Notes: generated by a model from the letters alone, not told the origin. 64,000 nucleotides of DNA from Corbicula japonica (GCA_038501625.1 JAZAYU010000350.1:186001-250000); one strand, 5' to 3'; counted from the stretch's first letter, positions 44,791 through 56,557 are shown. Numbers and translations: made by a program.

Positions 44791-47012
44791 AGATTTTGGG
44801 CTCATCAAATATTTTTTCCAGATCAAGAAACCATGGCGATATGAAATTTGTACAACTTTTAGCAGATAAATTACAACCAGTCATTTGAATTAACGTGTCT
44901 GTCACGTGACTGTCAAGTTATCGATAACGCACTAAAGGCCTACCAGTGTTAGTCACGTGATAGTCAGATTTCTAGAACGGGAAATCATGATTTCATATAG
45001 TGTTGTGGTTCCTTTAAACGTACTTTTCCGTGCAACTTTTGAACATTTCCTTCCACGGTTTAATCTGATCATTTTGCCTCCAATTTAATTGGAAATATAT
45101 TGCACTTTTAAGATACTATTCTTTGCTATATCCTGTCGTTATTTCCGTTAAAATGTTTAAAATTTTAACAATTTGCATTAGATGTCAACGAAGGTAAATG
45201 TTTTCAAATCGTTGATGTTGGAAAAATGACACACCTTTTGAAACAATATAATAAAAAGTAATTGAAATCTTATATATATTCGGTTGATAAAATTTTCGAT
45301 GATGGATATTAACAAAAAATAACAAAAAAAAAATGAAATAAAAGCGGTTCACCGATAATAAAATTTGAATCTTTCCGCATGAAATTGTAGTACACTCCGA
45401 ATACCAAGTCACAAAAACGACCGAAAACCCGAAATTATCTATGACCGCTAAAATATCTTCAATGCCTAACATCTAAGCAATCGATTATTGCAGAATCGCA
45501 TAGAAATGTTCAAAAACTACTTTATTATTCATAATAAATGTGGAGATATTTATCTTCTTTAACGGAGAATATACCCTCTACTGACAAGTTCGTGACTTTT
45601 GTTCTTATCCCTACCTTGATTTAATGTCAGTTGTTTCGAAAAGGATTTTAATCGTTATTTCATTAAAAGAAGTGAAAAGATGTATCTTATTATGTTTCAA
45701 GTTTCGAGAGTATTCTCCAATTCCACGCTGAAAAATTAAAATAATATGATCGACGCAGTTAGAACATTGGCAAAGTGCAAGTCACCATGCTTGTTTAAAT
45801 AAGTTTTACACATTTACTGCGCGAAGTATGAATGCCCGGTTAAACAAGAACATTTCACAAAGTAATCATAAAACTCATATTTCACATTGTAAAATTAGTT
45901 GGTTCCGAACTTCCAATGATAAAATATGTAAAAGGCAAATCATTTACTCATGATTGGTGCAAAAGAAACTAACTCTCTAATATACAGACCTATAAATTAT
46001 ATTTCGAATGTTTTTTTTTCCATAGGATTCATGTATAATATGCCGAGCTTTCATACACCACAATTTGTGATGAAAGTGGAACTTTGAAAGTCAATAAATT
46101 CGAAAAATATGTAAATATGTTAGGCTCGGTTTATGGACAGATGAAAAACAGCGTATAACTGAAAAAATGGCAATTGTGACAGCTCTTTATAATATATGGT
46201 CGAAAACAACATGACATAACTGACAATCAGCAGTAGAAGCATAGATACAAAATGAGGCCGACAAGGCCAAAGATGGTTAAATTGAGAATGCAGACCGGTC
46301 TTCATTCGCAAGCATCTGAAATCGAGACAAATATCTTAATGTATAATATACAATACCAATCAAAACCTGGAGTTTTGAGAAGGGTCTCTTTTAAGCTTGT
46401 TTTAACTGTCACTTGGTTGATCGTCTTGAAGTAGTTTCAAATGTGTAGCAACCATATGGATGGCTTTATCTGATCTATCGTTCAAGATCTTAATTCCCGC
46501 CATATATGCATGGTAAATTGATTCTTTATGAACGTATATTCATCAGTTCGTCAACAATTTTAAAAGAGACTATTAACACGAATTAGAATGGTGATGGTCG
46601 TTTTCAGCCTGTGAATAAAACATCAAGATCAAAGGAGGAAACAGAAATTCTACACGTGCGTGAAAATGGCTTTTAATTGAATGAAGCTATTTAGAGCAAA
46701 GATTATGATCTGTTGTCAAACAATTTCACTTGACTTCGTTGATCAAACGATAATCTCAACTCCTAAAATGTAACAAAAAGTGCTGTGTGTCCACGGACAA
46801 TGTCAATGACTTTTTGTTCGCAATGAAAATGTACGACCAGTTTAAAAGTATTCAAGATGCACGTTGTACATACACGTATTATAATAAAAGCTCAACTGAC
46901 CATCTCTGACGAAAAAATATTTCAATAAGTGTCACCCAGACTTCAATCAAAAGTACAAAATAAGGTTTTTAATATAGAGCACCTGTACATTAATATCGAA
47001 ATGTATCATTAT
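44791..47012. other. Non-coding stretch
   Basis: No gene recognised. Two CACGTG-centred palindromes lie at 44901-44910 and 44952-44960. A short GGCTCGGTTTATGGACAG at about 46121 recalls the AGGCTC-type module on the minus strand. Confidence 0.4.
44901..44960. promoter_or_regulatory. Paired GTCACGTGA palindromes (CLEAR/E-box type)
   Basis: GTCACGTGAC at 44901-44910 and GTCACGTGAT at 44952-44961 are 51 bp apart. The first is the full GTCACGTGAC consensus recognised by MITF/TFE and USF type bHLH-ZIP factors. The neighbouring words (CTGTCACGTGACTGTCA, TTAGTCACGTGATAGTCAG) suggest a local duplication. No gene start is visible nearby. Confidence 0.3.
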
Positions 47013-47790
47013 GAACAGAACAGAACAGACATTTTATTCTTTGGACTTGAACAAAGTTCTTCATCCATACACATATCATTTAAATACATATATAACAAGG
47101 TCAATTACAAGCAGTGACATATAACATATAAGTACATATATAACATATGTCAGTTACAAAACAATGACAAATTCATTGTAAATATATATAATAAACACCT
47201 ACTTATAGTAAACCAAAAACAATCACAATGGAGGGAAACATTTACAATACATTGTTTATAAAGTTGTTACGCATTTTTGTGGCGGACTGAATATAAATCG
47301 ATAAATTATTCAATGTCTTATAGTCATTACTTTTTAATAAATCTATACATTTCATCATGTTCGGTCTTCTCCAGTAATAATGCGGTAAAAACCTTGTTCT
47401 TATGTCTTCGTATTTCTTGCATATAAAAAGAAAGTGATATTCATTTTCAATATCACCAGCTTCATTATTACATACAATACACAGTCTATCGTTTCTGTCA
47501 ATTCTATTTCTCCCATACCGTCCGGTTTCAATTCTCAGTTTGTGTGCTGAAACTCTAATTTTAGTTAATGGGTATCTATTGCACTTTGAGCTCATCTTGT
47601 TTAGATATTCCTCATACCCAAAATCGGTCTTTAAATGTTTGTAAAAAAGAGAGCACTATTTTCTCTTAATGACTCTGACCACTCTTGTCGGAAACTGTCA
47701 ATAAGTCTCTGTTTAAACATATTTATAATCATATTATGTACTTGGTCTCTCCGATGTATGGAGTCCGAGAGGTGAAGATTCTCCCGACAG
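47013..47790 (-). mobile_element. Non-LTR retrotransposon 3'-end fragment 2
   Basis: On the minus strand a frame begins with RRDQVHNMIINMFKQRLIDS (about 47750-47690) and, after a shift at a six-T run, continues YKHLKTDFGYEEYLNK. It then runs into a 117-codon stretch ending at 47242 that contains RLCIVC, EYHFLFIC, YYWRRPNMM and NNLSIYIQ. Cys-X2-Cys-X11-His-X4-Cys lies at 47419-47481, the C-terminal zinc knuckle typical of these LINEs. AATAAA (minus, 47033-47038) and a TGTTC repeat tail (to about 47013) mark a plausible 3' terminus. It is 5'-truncated, as is usual for LINE insertions. Confidence 0.85.
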
Positions 47791-48207
47791 TAGGTTTATA
47801 TTTCATTAAAACATAACAACCAACCAGCAAATTGGTGACAGTAATTGCCTTGTTATGTTTTCCGATGTGCCGGGGTTACTGGTGAAAGGTCAACTTGTGT
47901 ATTTGACCAACCCTGCGAACTACTAGAGAAGTGTATCAAGTGATATTTTAGATGATAAAAGAAAACTCTTCCCGTCCATGTTCTTTTAATGTTCTTTTAA
48001 TTTCCGTGTCTTCGTTCCCCTATTTAATTTCTTTAAATATGTTGTTCAATATATAAAAAATATAATGATAGTTGTCATATTAACTTCATGGCGTTTTTAA
48101 TTGAATGGCGGATATTTTCACCTGGTGCTGCTACTTTAAATCAGAAACATACACCTGAATTTTACAGCAAGTGTAAGACAATTTTAATAGCATGAAATCC
48201 AAGTGAG
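47791..48207. other. Non-coding stretch, nothing recognised
   Basis: No gene or repeat identified. ATTAAA on the minus strand at 48183-48188 could serve the ORF just upstream on that strand. Confidence 0.4.
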
Positions 48208-48426
48208 TTATAAGTAGATTATAGTAGCTCCCACACACAGGAATGAGCAAATAATCAGAGCATGCCGCTTTACATCAAAGGGTATCTCAGGACGCTGCGC
48301 GCGGGACGTTCTGGCTATTAAGATAGTGTCCGTCGTCACATCATAGAGGCTGCCGCTCGGCTCCTTCTTCTTCACACCTATCTGTCTAACGGCCCATTTT
48401 TCAATTAAGGGCTTGATGAAAGACAT
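48208..48426 (-). CDS. Hypothetical small protein with C-terminal hydrophobic segment
   Basis: A 72-residue frame starting at ATG 48426 (MSFIKPLIEKW; A at -3). It is noticeably GC-richer than its flanks and has a mixed, protein-like composition: a basic stretch VKKKEPSGSLYDV around residues 17-30, RTSRAQRPEIPFDVKRHA around 39-56, and a hydrophobic tail LIICSFLCVGATIIYL that could be a tail anchor in a membrane. ATTAAA lies about 20 bp after the stop. I recognise no family. It could be a single-exon gene, a terminal exon, or a remnant of a repeat. The codon content and GC contrast are the main support. Confidence 0.35.
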   Translation of the reverse strand: MSFIKPLIEKWAVRQIGVKKKEPSGSLYDVTTDTILIARTSRAQRPEIPFDVKRHALIICSFLCVGATIIYL

Positions 48427-50779
48427 TTTCAATTTTCAAAGAGAGAATAATATTTACGTCTAAATTGAATTCCTAAAATGCTACGGTCATGTATCATCAA
48501 ACGGTCAAGCTGTAAATTTACATAAACAAATTTGATATTCATTTTGATGCTATATCAATCTCATAAAGAAGAAAACAAGCGTGACAATACCATCAATGGG
48601 AAACTTCTGACCAACGTTGATTTTAAAAAGATAAATGTGTTCACTCTGCGCTTATCTTTGTCTGTTGCAAAGATATTACATTCTCATCAACATGCAAAGT
48701 CATTTACGAGTATGGTCTTCCATATTCAGTGTTACAAAAGATAGCGTGTAAGGGAACCCCTGTTTTACTACAAAGATATAAACCCCGTGTGAAAATACCA
48801 ATGTGGCCATAGTAACTGTTATCAATTTTAGTGTAATTTAATCGTTCATTTGAAAATAACGGTCACCAAATTGTTATAATTTAGTATACAATGCAAGGAT
48901 ATCTCGGGATATCACCTTTCATCTGACTGTCTTAGATAGATTGCAATATAAATCTTATAGTAATGAAGGTATGGGAACCAAATATAAATTCGTTACACAG
49001 CTGAACGGTTGCCTTGGTTTTTATACGATGACGAAAAAGATAGGCCATGCGAAAAATCTTGGCTAAATTTTCCAAATTATTTGGGTGATAAAAACTGTGA
49101 CATTTTAATAAAGTAATGAAACATTAGAACAAAATAAATTGTTTCCATGGATTTGGTTACCTTAAAATTGGTATCATGAGTAGGTCCTACTCATGCGGAA
49201 CTTTGAGATAACCAAATCGTACCTTCTTTACTCTAAAAACAATAGAGGAGGTAACATACCGCCCTGGCGAACACATTAAAAATCACACTATCAACACGTA
49301 TATCAGCTTTTGTATCATATTTTTGAGATGTTATTGTCACTTTGAATACCCTTTTTGTGCTTAACGAGCGCATCAGCAACAAGCATGCGATAAATAAACT
49401 GAGAAAAGACATGAAAATTTAATGTTATGTAGCCTCAAGTATTTGTGTATTGCTTATTCATGGTAGGCCTGAATGATTTGTATTTTATGTTATTAAAGAC
49501 GACGAAAGAGAAAAATGATTATTTACAATCTCTAAGTTTTTTTTATCAACGTTGCGTAAGCACAAACGTATTATTTTTCAACTGTCTATTGAACATCTTA
49601 CTTGTTGATAAAGAAGCTACAAGAAAACCTCAGCGTCTTTCCTTTAAGCACTAATGTGATTGCAAAGTCTGTTTTATTTCCTTTAAAATAACAATGCGCA
49701 CCTCCTGAAAAAAGAACTAGAGAGTTTCCGACAGCGGATGCTCTTTTTTTGAGATGTAGAGATCTCAAAAGAAAACTGTAGCTGCCAAAACATCCAACTA
49801 AATGTCATAATTCAAAATAACACATATAGACCATGTTGCTTCTTGGTTTTTACTTAGGCATTTAATGAATTAAATTGAGGTAAAATTATATTAGAACTTC
49901 GCGGTATTTAGTTTGATTTGGGGAATCCACTGTTTGAAATCAACCTTAATGCAGTATAAGCGAAGAAATTAAATAGGATCTTATTAATTGTAACTTTCAC
50001 CCTTTACCTAATGCGATCGCACCGAGTAAAAATGAAAACACGACATAATACTAAAAGATAAGAGATAATACACCGATGAAACTTGATTTTGTGCGTCAAT
50101 TAGAGCTTTTTTCGCGGGAAATGTTTAAATTTAATGCAGCCACCTAAACGCTATAATTCCATGAGTTATATTCTCCTTTGAGAGGCTTTTTAATTTCAGT
50201 TTGATAGAGAGATTAAGTAGAAAGACAGACGGGCGTTCGGACAGATACACACACGCACAAACTGCTATATACGTTCTCAGTTCCTTGTTAATTTTTATTT
50301 TGGATTCATTTATTTTGGAATAACTGATTACTATATTGCAATAAATTGTTTCAGATGAATATCAAATCGCTATTTTTACGCGAGATAAAGATGGCATTGA
50401 ACACCCTCCATTATTTTTTTTATTTTTTCCCTTTATACTTCTATTTAACTCCCCCTGTACTATGCCTCATATACCTACAACACAAATAGCTGCTTTGTTT
50501 CATTTTAGTTAAGAAATGCAAAAATGGTGTTGCCTTCGCCTCTAGTTGCGGGTCTTTGTAGATAAGTATATTGTTTTATTCACCAAAAAGAACATCGTTG
50601 TTTATTGTGTAACATTTTTGGAAAAATAACAAAGCAATTATCTTTTATTTATTAGTGCAATTTAAAATTTCTTATTCGAATCAAGTTTATTGTTCATCCA
50701 TTAATTGGGAAATTTTGAGTCATTTTATGTTTAAAGGGAGGGAATGAAAATTACTGATCAGTAGGGCTTCTGTGTCGTT
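48427..50779. other. Non-coding stretch
   Basis: No gene recognised. It contains a 70-bp palindrome at 49150-49219. Around 50505-50560 a CATTTTAG acceptor-like string precedes a short open frame (KMVLPSPLVAGL), which might be an upstream exon of the candidate gene at 51.3 kb, but the donor is poor. Confidence 0.35.
49150..49219. repeat. 70-bp foldback palindrome
   Basis: CATGAGTAGG and CCTACTCATG form a perfect 10-bp core stem around a single T. Outside it, GATTTGGTTACC and ATAACCAAATCG continue the pairing with mismatches. It is a small hairpin element or remnant. Confidence 0.8.
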
Positions 50780-50912
50780 ATGTCCCTTGTCAAGCAGTTC
50801 ACTCCAAAATCAGTATATGATTACATATTTCTATGTATTCTTGGCTTCAGTCGACGTTTATCGGCAGCAGTGAGGGCTTGTAACTCGCACAGCAGGAACG
50901 GATCTAGTAATG
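50780..50912 (+). CDS. Possible exon (weak), ATG to GT
   Basis: A plus-strand frame from ATG reads MSLVKQFTPKSVYDYIF, then GFSRRLSAAVRACNSHS, and reaches a possible donor AATG|GTATAG at 50912/50913. It would leave a phase-1 end, which does not fit the phase-0 start of the candidate exon at 51274, so if both are real another exon or another gene is involved. No homology recognised. The minus strand across 50904-51224 is also open, so strand assignment is uncertain. Confidence 0.15.
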
Positions 50913-51273
50913 GTATAGTAAAGTTGCTCGAACCTCTTTGTTGGGCACTAATATTGTATTTTCTTGGGGATTTTGGCTAAAAGATGTTTGATACCCTAAG
51001 ACTACTCTAACGAAGCCCCCATGTTGTAAATCTTGCATCCTTTCATCAGCGGCGTCAACAAAAGTGATGAAGAAATGAAAGTTTAACGAAGAAATATTAA
51101 GAAATGATAAATTTATAGCCAAAATAAAGTTGTCTTGAAAAACAAAATCCAAGTACAAAAAAGAACAAAACTGAAATATCGGTTCAGCAGCCCATCGAAG
51201 CCCTTTAGGGAAATGTCGGAGCAAAATAAGTGAAAAAAAGTATTGGAATTTGAAGATATATTGATTGCCTTAG

Positions 51274-51362
51274 CGTCATATTATTGATCCCGTTCGGTTC
51301 GGCTATTATGACAACCAGACCGGCAAGATGTCTCACATACCCTATCAAGAAACCAAATACAG
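51274..51362 (+). CDS. Candidate internal coding exon
   Basis: Bounded by TTGATTGCCTTAG| on the left and TACAG|GTAACT on the right, both acceptable splice sites. The 89-bp interior is GC-richer than its flanks and open, reading RHIIDPVRFGYYDNQTGK then MSHIPYQETKY. It enters in phase 0 and leaves in phase 2. A stop codon lies in frame just upstream of the acceptor, so the frame is coding only as a spliced exon. I do not recognise the protein. Candidate partners at 51453 and 53988 have compatible phases. Confidence 0.4.
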
Positions 51363-51452
51363 GTAACTATAATACGAAATAAAACATAACCTTTTATTTA
51401 AGTCTCTGAAACTGAAACTGAAATTTGATAAGCACACAACAATATTCTTCAG

Positions 51453-51497
51453 TTCATTTGACAAATTGATCTGCAAAACTACAACTGTACACCAGAG
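51453..51497 (+). CDS. Candidate 45-bp micro-exon
   Basis: Preceded by ACAATATTCTTCAG (a good pyrimidine-containing acceptor) and followed by CCAGAG|GTAACC. Entered in phase 2 it reads SFDKLICKTTTVHQ without a stop and leaves again in phase 2. Since it keeps phase, splicing from 51362 straight to 53988 would also work, so this exon could be optional or spurious. Confidence 0.2.
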
Positions 51498-51780
51498 GTA
51501 ACCAGACGAAATCAATATCACAAACCTGAAATATTTTTTTTCTAGAAATATTTCAAATAATTTAACGTCAAACGAATTTAAAATTCAATTACTAAAGATC
51601 AACCTGCAATGGTTTAGCTGAGTAAAAGCATGCCATTCTAACGCATTTTAATAGTGGGACACTTTTATGACATGTTTCTACAACATATTCTTTTACATAA
51701 CCAATAACATTTAATTAATTATTAGGGGAGAAGGACGATTGAGAGTTGGTAGAAAATTGACTTTACCTACCCGGGACATT

Positions 51781-51910
51781 TGATTCTTTTGTTTTGTGTG
51801 TTTGTCAAGCAAGTTAGTCGTTTGGAGTTGATTCACCCAGGCAACTTATGCTACTACGCTGGTAATACTACATAGTTATACTATGGGAACTTAGTGGTGC
51901 AAGTAAAAGA
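51781..51910 (-). repeat. M1 dispersed element, degenerate distal fragment
   Basis: TTGTTTTGTGTGTTTGTCAA, GTTTGGAGTTGATTCACCC, AGGCAACTTATG and GGTGCAAGT follow the order of the plus-strand reading of 13440-13580. Strongly diverged. Confidence 0.45.
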
Positions 51911-53195
51911 GCATACATTCGAAAATGTTTTACGAGTCGTGTTTGGACATCTTTGCGCGCCCTGTCATCTTGCTCAAGACTACAGAAGCATATTGGTATT
52001 TGCGATTGTTTGTTTGTTCGCGTTGTGAAAATTTTAGCAAACCTATTATTTTGGAGTTATTTAAAGGAGTATCTATAAGATAACAAGAAAAGTATAACAC
52101 ACAAATGTTATATGTGGACGACATTCATGCTAATGATGTAATGTCCCTGAGCCAATTTGTGGTTGGATCCATCTGATTGTAGATATGAAGTGAATAGTTG
52201 TTTGACCTATGATATGAAATAGAGATCAAGTATAAGTAGTTATATAAGTGGTAAATTTTATTGAATATCACATATGACTGGCAATGATGTGATTATGATA
52301 TCTTGAAGAATATCAGCATGGATGAAAGATCCCTGGGTAGAAGGAAGTGGATTTGTCCACATAAGTTAAGCAATGTAGTAAAAACGTTTAATTAGACTAG
52401 ATATCACAAAACATAGACATGAGAACTTCTGACATAAATAGATGTTGCAATTAAATGATACAAAGTAAAAAGGTGTTTTATGCAATCCACATTAGTGGTA
52501 AGAAATCTTTGATCACAATGAAATTGTTAAAGGTTAACAAGAACCTTTAGGGGCAGGGGATAGTTTCGCACTTTGGTCCCGTCGATTTTCTAAGTATTTG
52601 GGGTAGCCGTGAATAAAATGCATTAAATACATTGTTTGAATTAAAGATGGCATTTTCTTTTATAATATTGTATAGTATATGAAATGTGAAATCTGATCAC
52701 AGTGGCTCAAATGCATGGATGCTAGCTTTGTTTGTTCTGAGTTGAACAGTTGCCGGATGAAAACGCATTCGGCCAGGCTGAATTTGAGAATAATTTGGGG
52801 GTGAGGTATTTCAATGTCAAATGCTGAAAAATCGAGACGGATGGGAGACACTTTCCAGCTGCTTGGGAGATTAGGGACACATAAAATATTAGCATGAAAG
52901 GGGTTTTATTTGAAAAGTCATTGCAGGAAATATTTTGCAGGTTCTCAAATATGTAGAATTTCGGCCAAATTTGCATTGGAAAATCAGGACTAGGGGTGAC
53001 TTTAAATGCCTGTGTAGATCAAATGACTGGTTCTGTGGAACAGTTGGTTGTGGTTTGTAAAAAGCTAGACCCCTGCAACACAGAAAGTACAACAACACAA
53101 TTTTAGGTGTGCAAAGTTTTTATTTTCGGTCAATGTAAGCTCGCACGGGGTCCCAGACTCTGGCGGAAGCCTCGGAAACTGTCCCCTGCGCCCTT

Positions 53196-53447
53196 TCAAT
53201 AGGAAGGATTCACAGCTACGTCATCAATTTGTGTTATCAGTACCACATGATACACATTTCTAGGAAGGTGGTACAATACAGTGTAAACAATGGTTCCTTG
53301 TGATAAGATATTTGCTGTAAATTTAACAGAAAATGCTGAACCTTGAGTTAAGTTTCGCTCATCTGACATAACCTGAGCATTCAAATGTTTAACTAAATCT
53401 TTGATTACAGTGTCAAGGTTTAAATTTGTCAGGGAAAAGGCAAGCAT
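53196..53447 (-). CDS. Unclassified open frame (may be pseudogene or repeat)
   Basis: An 83-residue ATG-started frame with protein-like composition: LTNLNLDTVIKDLVKHLNA, SDERNLTQGSAFSVKFTAN, YHLPRNVYHVVLITQIDDV. Just beyond its stop, in a frame shifted by one, the minus strand continues open as PIERAQGTVSEASARVWDP and VRAYIDRK to a TAA near 53125, so the two may be one broken reading frame. I recognise no family, and no splice evidence decides it. Confidence 0.22.
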   Translation of the reverse strand: MLAFSLTNLNLDTVIKDLVKHLNAQVMSDERNLTQGSAFSVKFTANILSQGTIVYTVLYHLPRNVYHVVLITQIDDVAVNPSY

Positions 53448-53987
53448 TAATTGAAAAGATTCATAGAAATTCTCATAGTATTTTCATATCAAGCAGTTAA
53501 AGCATGCATTATATAATCTTGAGCTGGAGGTGGTCAGAAACAGGTGCAGTTTCAGTATCTTTATGATGTATCATGACTAATCTTGTCTGTATATTTACGT
53601 TTACAATATTGTAAAATTAATATGGCTAATTATGTATGTAGGTATTCTACTAGTAACTAAGTTAATATACTTTTAGGACAATAAAAACGGACGGTGGGGA
53701 TAATTGCATTTTGACAAGGAAAATATACATATTATCAACATTTTTCACAGTTTCATAATACCGAATGCATTGCAGTAATTTAGATACCAAAATTATGAAA
53801 ATTTATTTATAATATAAAAGTTATTGCGTAATAAAAACTGTACCCCGAAAATAAAAGAAACACTTTTTGCTAAATGTGACAATGAATTGGTTCAATCTGT
53901 TTCCTGTTGTTCATTGTCATTAAGTATATTTTATCAAATGTAGAAATTAAATGTATTGTTTTTGTTGTTGTTGTAATTGTTTTTCAG

Positions 53988-54066
53988 ATGCAAGGCAGGT
54001 ATTGAAGCTGGGGACGAGAAGGACATTATTATTAATTGGTTAGGACAAAAGGTTCCAAATTTATAG
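53988..54066 (+). CDS. Candidate terminal coding exon with stop
   Basis: A strong acceptor (GTTGTTGTAATTGTTTTTCAG, a long T/G-rich tract then CAG) precedes A|TGC..., which when entered in phase 2 reads CKAGIEAGDEKDIIINWLG then QKVPNL and stops at TAG 54064-54066. AATAAA follows at 54128-54133, 62 bp after the stop. Acceptor, frame, stop and polyadenylation signal together make a good terminal exon. The phase matches both upstream candidates (51362 and 51497). Product unknown. Confidence 0.45.
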
Positions 54067-54127
54067 TACCATAATTCACAAGAGAAAATCTATATAGGTG
54101 CAGCAAAATTACTATTCTGCCATGCAA

Positions 54128-54133
54128 AATAAA
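54128..54133 (+). promoter_or_regulatory. AATAAA polyadenylation signal
   Basis: Canonical hexamer 62 bp beyond the stop of the candidate terminal exon. AATAAA is frequent by chance in AT-rich DNA, so it supports but does not prove a transcript end. Confidence 0.35.
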
Positions 54134-55739
54134 ATGTCTACAGCTAAACGATTGACTTAATTTTCTATACCTAAAGCGGAATGTAAGAGGCTCGAATAGG
54201 GTCTGGATTTCCTTTCTGTAGGTCCTTTTCCTCCAACAAAATATCAACTGAATTTGCATGTCCACTTTTTTAAATTTTTTGCTTTGTCAATAATAAAATA
54301 CAGCCGACCACATGCACTGATCCACTTTTTTGAACTTATGTTCATTTGTTTTTGGTTTTGGAAAGGGTATAAAGATACATCTTTCATGCCATCTTTGTCT
54401 GTATACCTCGAGTCACCTTTACAAACACCATAGCAACATTGTTGTATCTTACTAAACTTTTTTTTAAAGATTTTGGTTTCAGATCCATGCCTCAACACAA
54501 GCTAATTTATAGTAAACTGAATGCAAGTCATACAAAATTTGTACCGCTATTCTTATCAGTAAATCTATTTTTAGCATATTGGCTACCTGTGAATCCTTCC
54601 TATACAATATTTACATGCAAAGGGAGAGCAATCAAACATAACTTCCGTTATTGAAAGGGATGTTCAAAAAGTTCTTCTACCCCGTCAAAATCACTTAACA
54701 ATTTCACTTCAAAACCTAAGGTTTCTACCCATAAAAACGTTCATAGCAATACATTTTATTTCTAAAACAATAATTTTGAATGCATAAGTAACAAAAATCA
54801 CGTATTTACCAAAACAACATCTTTTCTGAACTTTTTTAGTAACCCTCTTATCTCTCTTGGGTCAAACTAGATGTACGTATTAAACATCATCTATTAATAG
54901 TTAAATAATAAATATAATACATGACCCATAAATCGTCCAGAAAATGTTGATATTTATACCTGTCCAAAGTTTTGAAGTTGTGAAGACACAAGTGATAGCG
55001 CAAGTCAAAGACATAAGCCATACATGCTTCTCTCTCTTCCTTATACTCGTCCATTTATTGAGTTGGCGTCAAAAATTGAGATTGCAAAATAAGAATGTAG
55101 TATTTATGGAAGAGATTTATGGAAGAGATTGGTGGAAGGATAAGTGAAGGATGTAAGACTTTGATTTAGTTGAGTTTGTTGTAGCACACTAGTGGAAAGT
55201 TGGATGGGTGTGCATTTAAGACGCTTAGGTTTAGTATTTCGGAACCTAATATCCTTATTTATATCAACGTTCAAAATAGTATGTCCGACCAAACCTTAAC
55301 AAAATTGCCCAGTTCTGAGCCACCAGTAACCTACTGATGACAATATTTGTTTTTGTAGAAAATACAAATCATTTAGTACTTCTTACCGTGTTAACTGTGT
55401 CAACCACAAAAAATAATGTTTAATGCAACAAGACAGTTGCACCCGCTGTTCATACAAACCTAGTTACCTGGCCGAAAAAATAATTTTTTAGCAAAATTAG
55501 TTAAACATTTTATGCAGTATAACAATATATTTACAACACTAGACTATTCACTAAGAGTGAATGTGTTCACTAAACTTTACAAAAGTTTCCTATACACAAG
55601 CAAGCGGACATTTGATTATAGTACGTATATTATTTACCTTGACATGAATATTTGGAACAACAACACTATCCTGTTTTTTTAAATGTCAATATTCTAAACA
55701 TTCTGTCTTTAAAAAATGACAATAGCCGATATATTTTGT
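54134..55739. other. Non-coding stretch, nothing recognised
   Basis: Short chance-size open frames on both strands. A small direct repeat GGAAGAGATT lies at about 55109 and 55121. Confidence 0.4.
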
Positions 55740-56557
55740 AATTTACTTTGTACCGAAGCGTTGTATGAGTAAACGTTGTTATCGTTTGATGCAAATGCCA
55801 GTTTGCATTTTTATTGCAAATAAAATACTTTTAAACAAACAAGTATTACGTAATGATTCAATCTGACTTTAGTACTGGTCTGTTCTATTCGCACATCTTG
55901 TATAAGGCTTAGTTATTTAAATATTAAATTTCAAAAGTCATGAACAATAAAATAAACATTGAACGTTCTGATATAAATAAAATAAACTCCGTTAAAAACT
56001 TTTAAATTTTCTTACATAATATTGTTAAATATTGACAAATTGCTTGGCATGCAACAAGCTTCGATATTTCATCAATATCCTGATACATTGGTGATATCTG
56101 ATTCCTCAGAGTAGCAATAAGGTTTCATTCCAAAGATTTTATGGAATAGGATACAAGACACATATATTGTGTTTATAATTACTTTGCAGGGAAGTGTGGC
56201 ATTAACGTTGTTGTCGTTTGTTGCCAAAGCCATTTTGCATTTTAATGCAAATATAATACGATTAAAGAAACATTTGTTACGTAGTGGTTCAATCTGACTT
56301 TAGTACTGGTCTGTTCTATTCGCACGTATATGGCTTTGTATATTAAATTTTAAATTTCAAAGATCACGAAAACAATAAACATGATACGTTATGGTTTGAA
56401 TATTTATACTCACATTATAACAAGTATAACAAGTATAATATTGTAAAATTTTGACAAAATGCTCGATATTTCATCAATACCAGATGCTCTACAAAAGTTT
56501 GATACCTCAGAGCAGCACTGAAGATTTCATTCCAAGATTTATGGTATAGGAGCTATA
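55740..56557 (+). repeat. About 430-bp tandem duplication, diverged
   Basis: TCAATCTGACTTTAGTACTG and GTCTGTTCTATTCGCAC occur at about 55858 and again at about 56290. Before them GTTGTTATCGTTTG...TTTGCATTTTTATTGC parallels GTTGTTGTCGTTTG...TTTGCATTTTAATGC, and after them ATATTTCATCAATA, CCTCAGAG and TTTCATTCCAA recur. The unit is about 430 bp, present twice, with many small gaps. An M1 copy begins right at the end of the second unit. Confidence 0.75.

Larger units (their letters stand above)
51498..53987. other. Possible intron with repeats and a minus-strand open frame
   Basis: Between the candidate exons. It includes a degenerate M1 copy at 51781-51910 and a GC-moderate block at 52540-53110 that looks like a repeat (minus-strand phrases such as SPIRLDFSAFDIEIPHP and KSPLVLIFQCKFG, with several overlapping frames and no single long frame). 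It also includes the open frame at 53196-53447. Confidence 0.35.
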
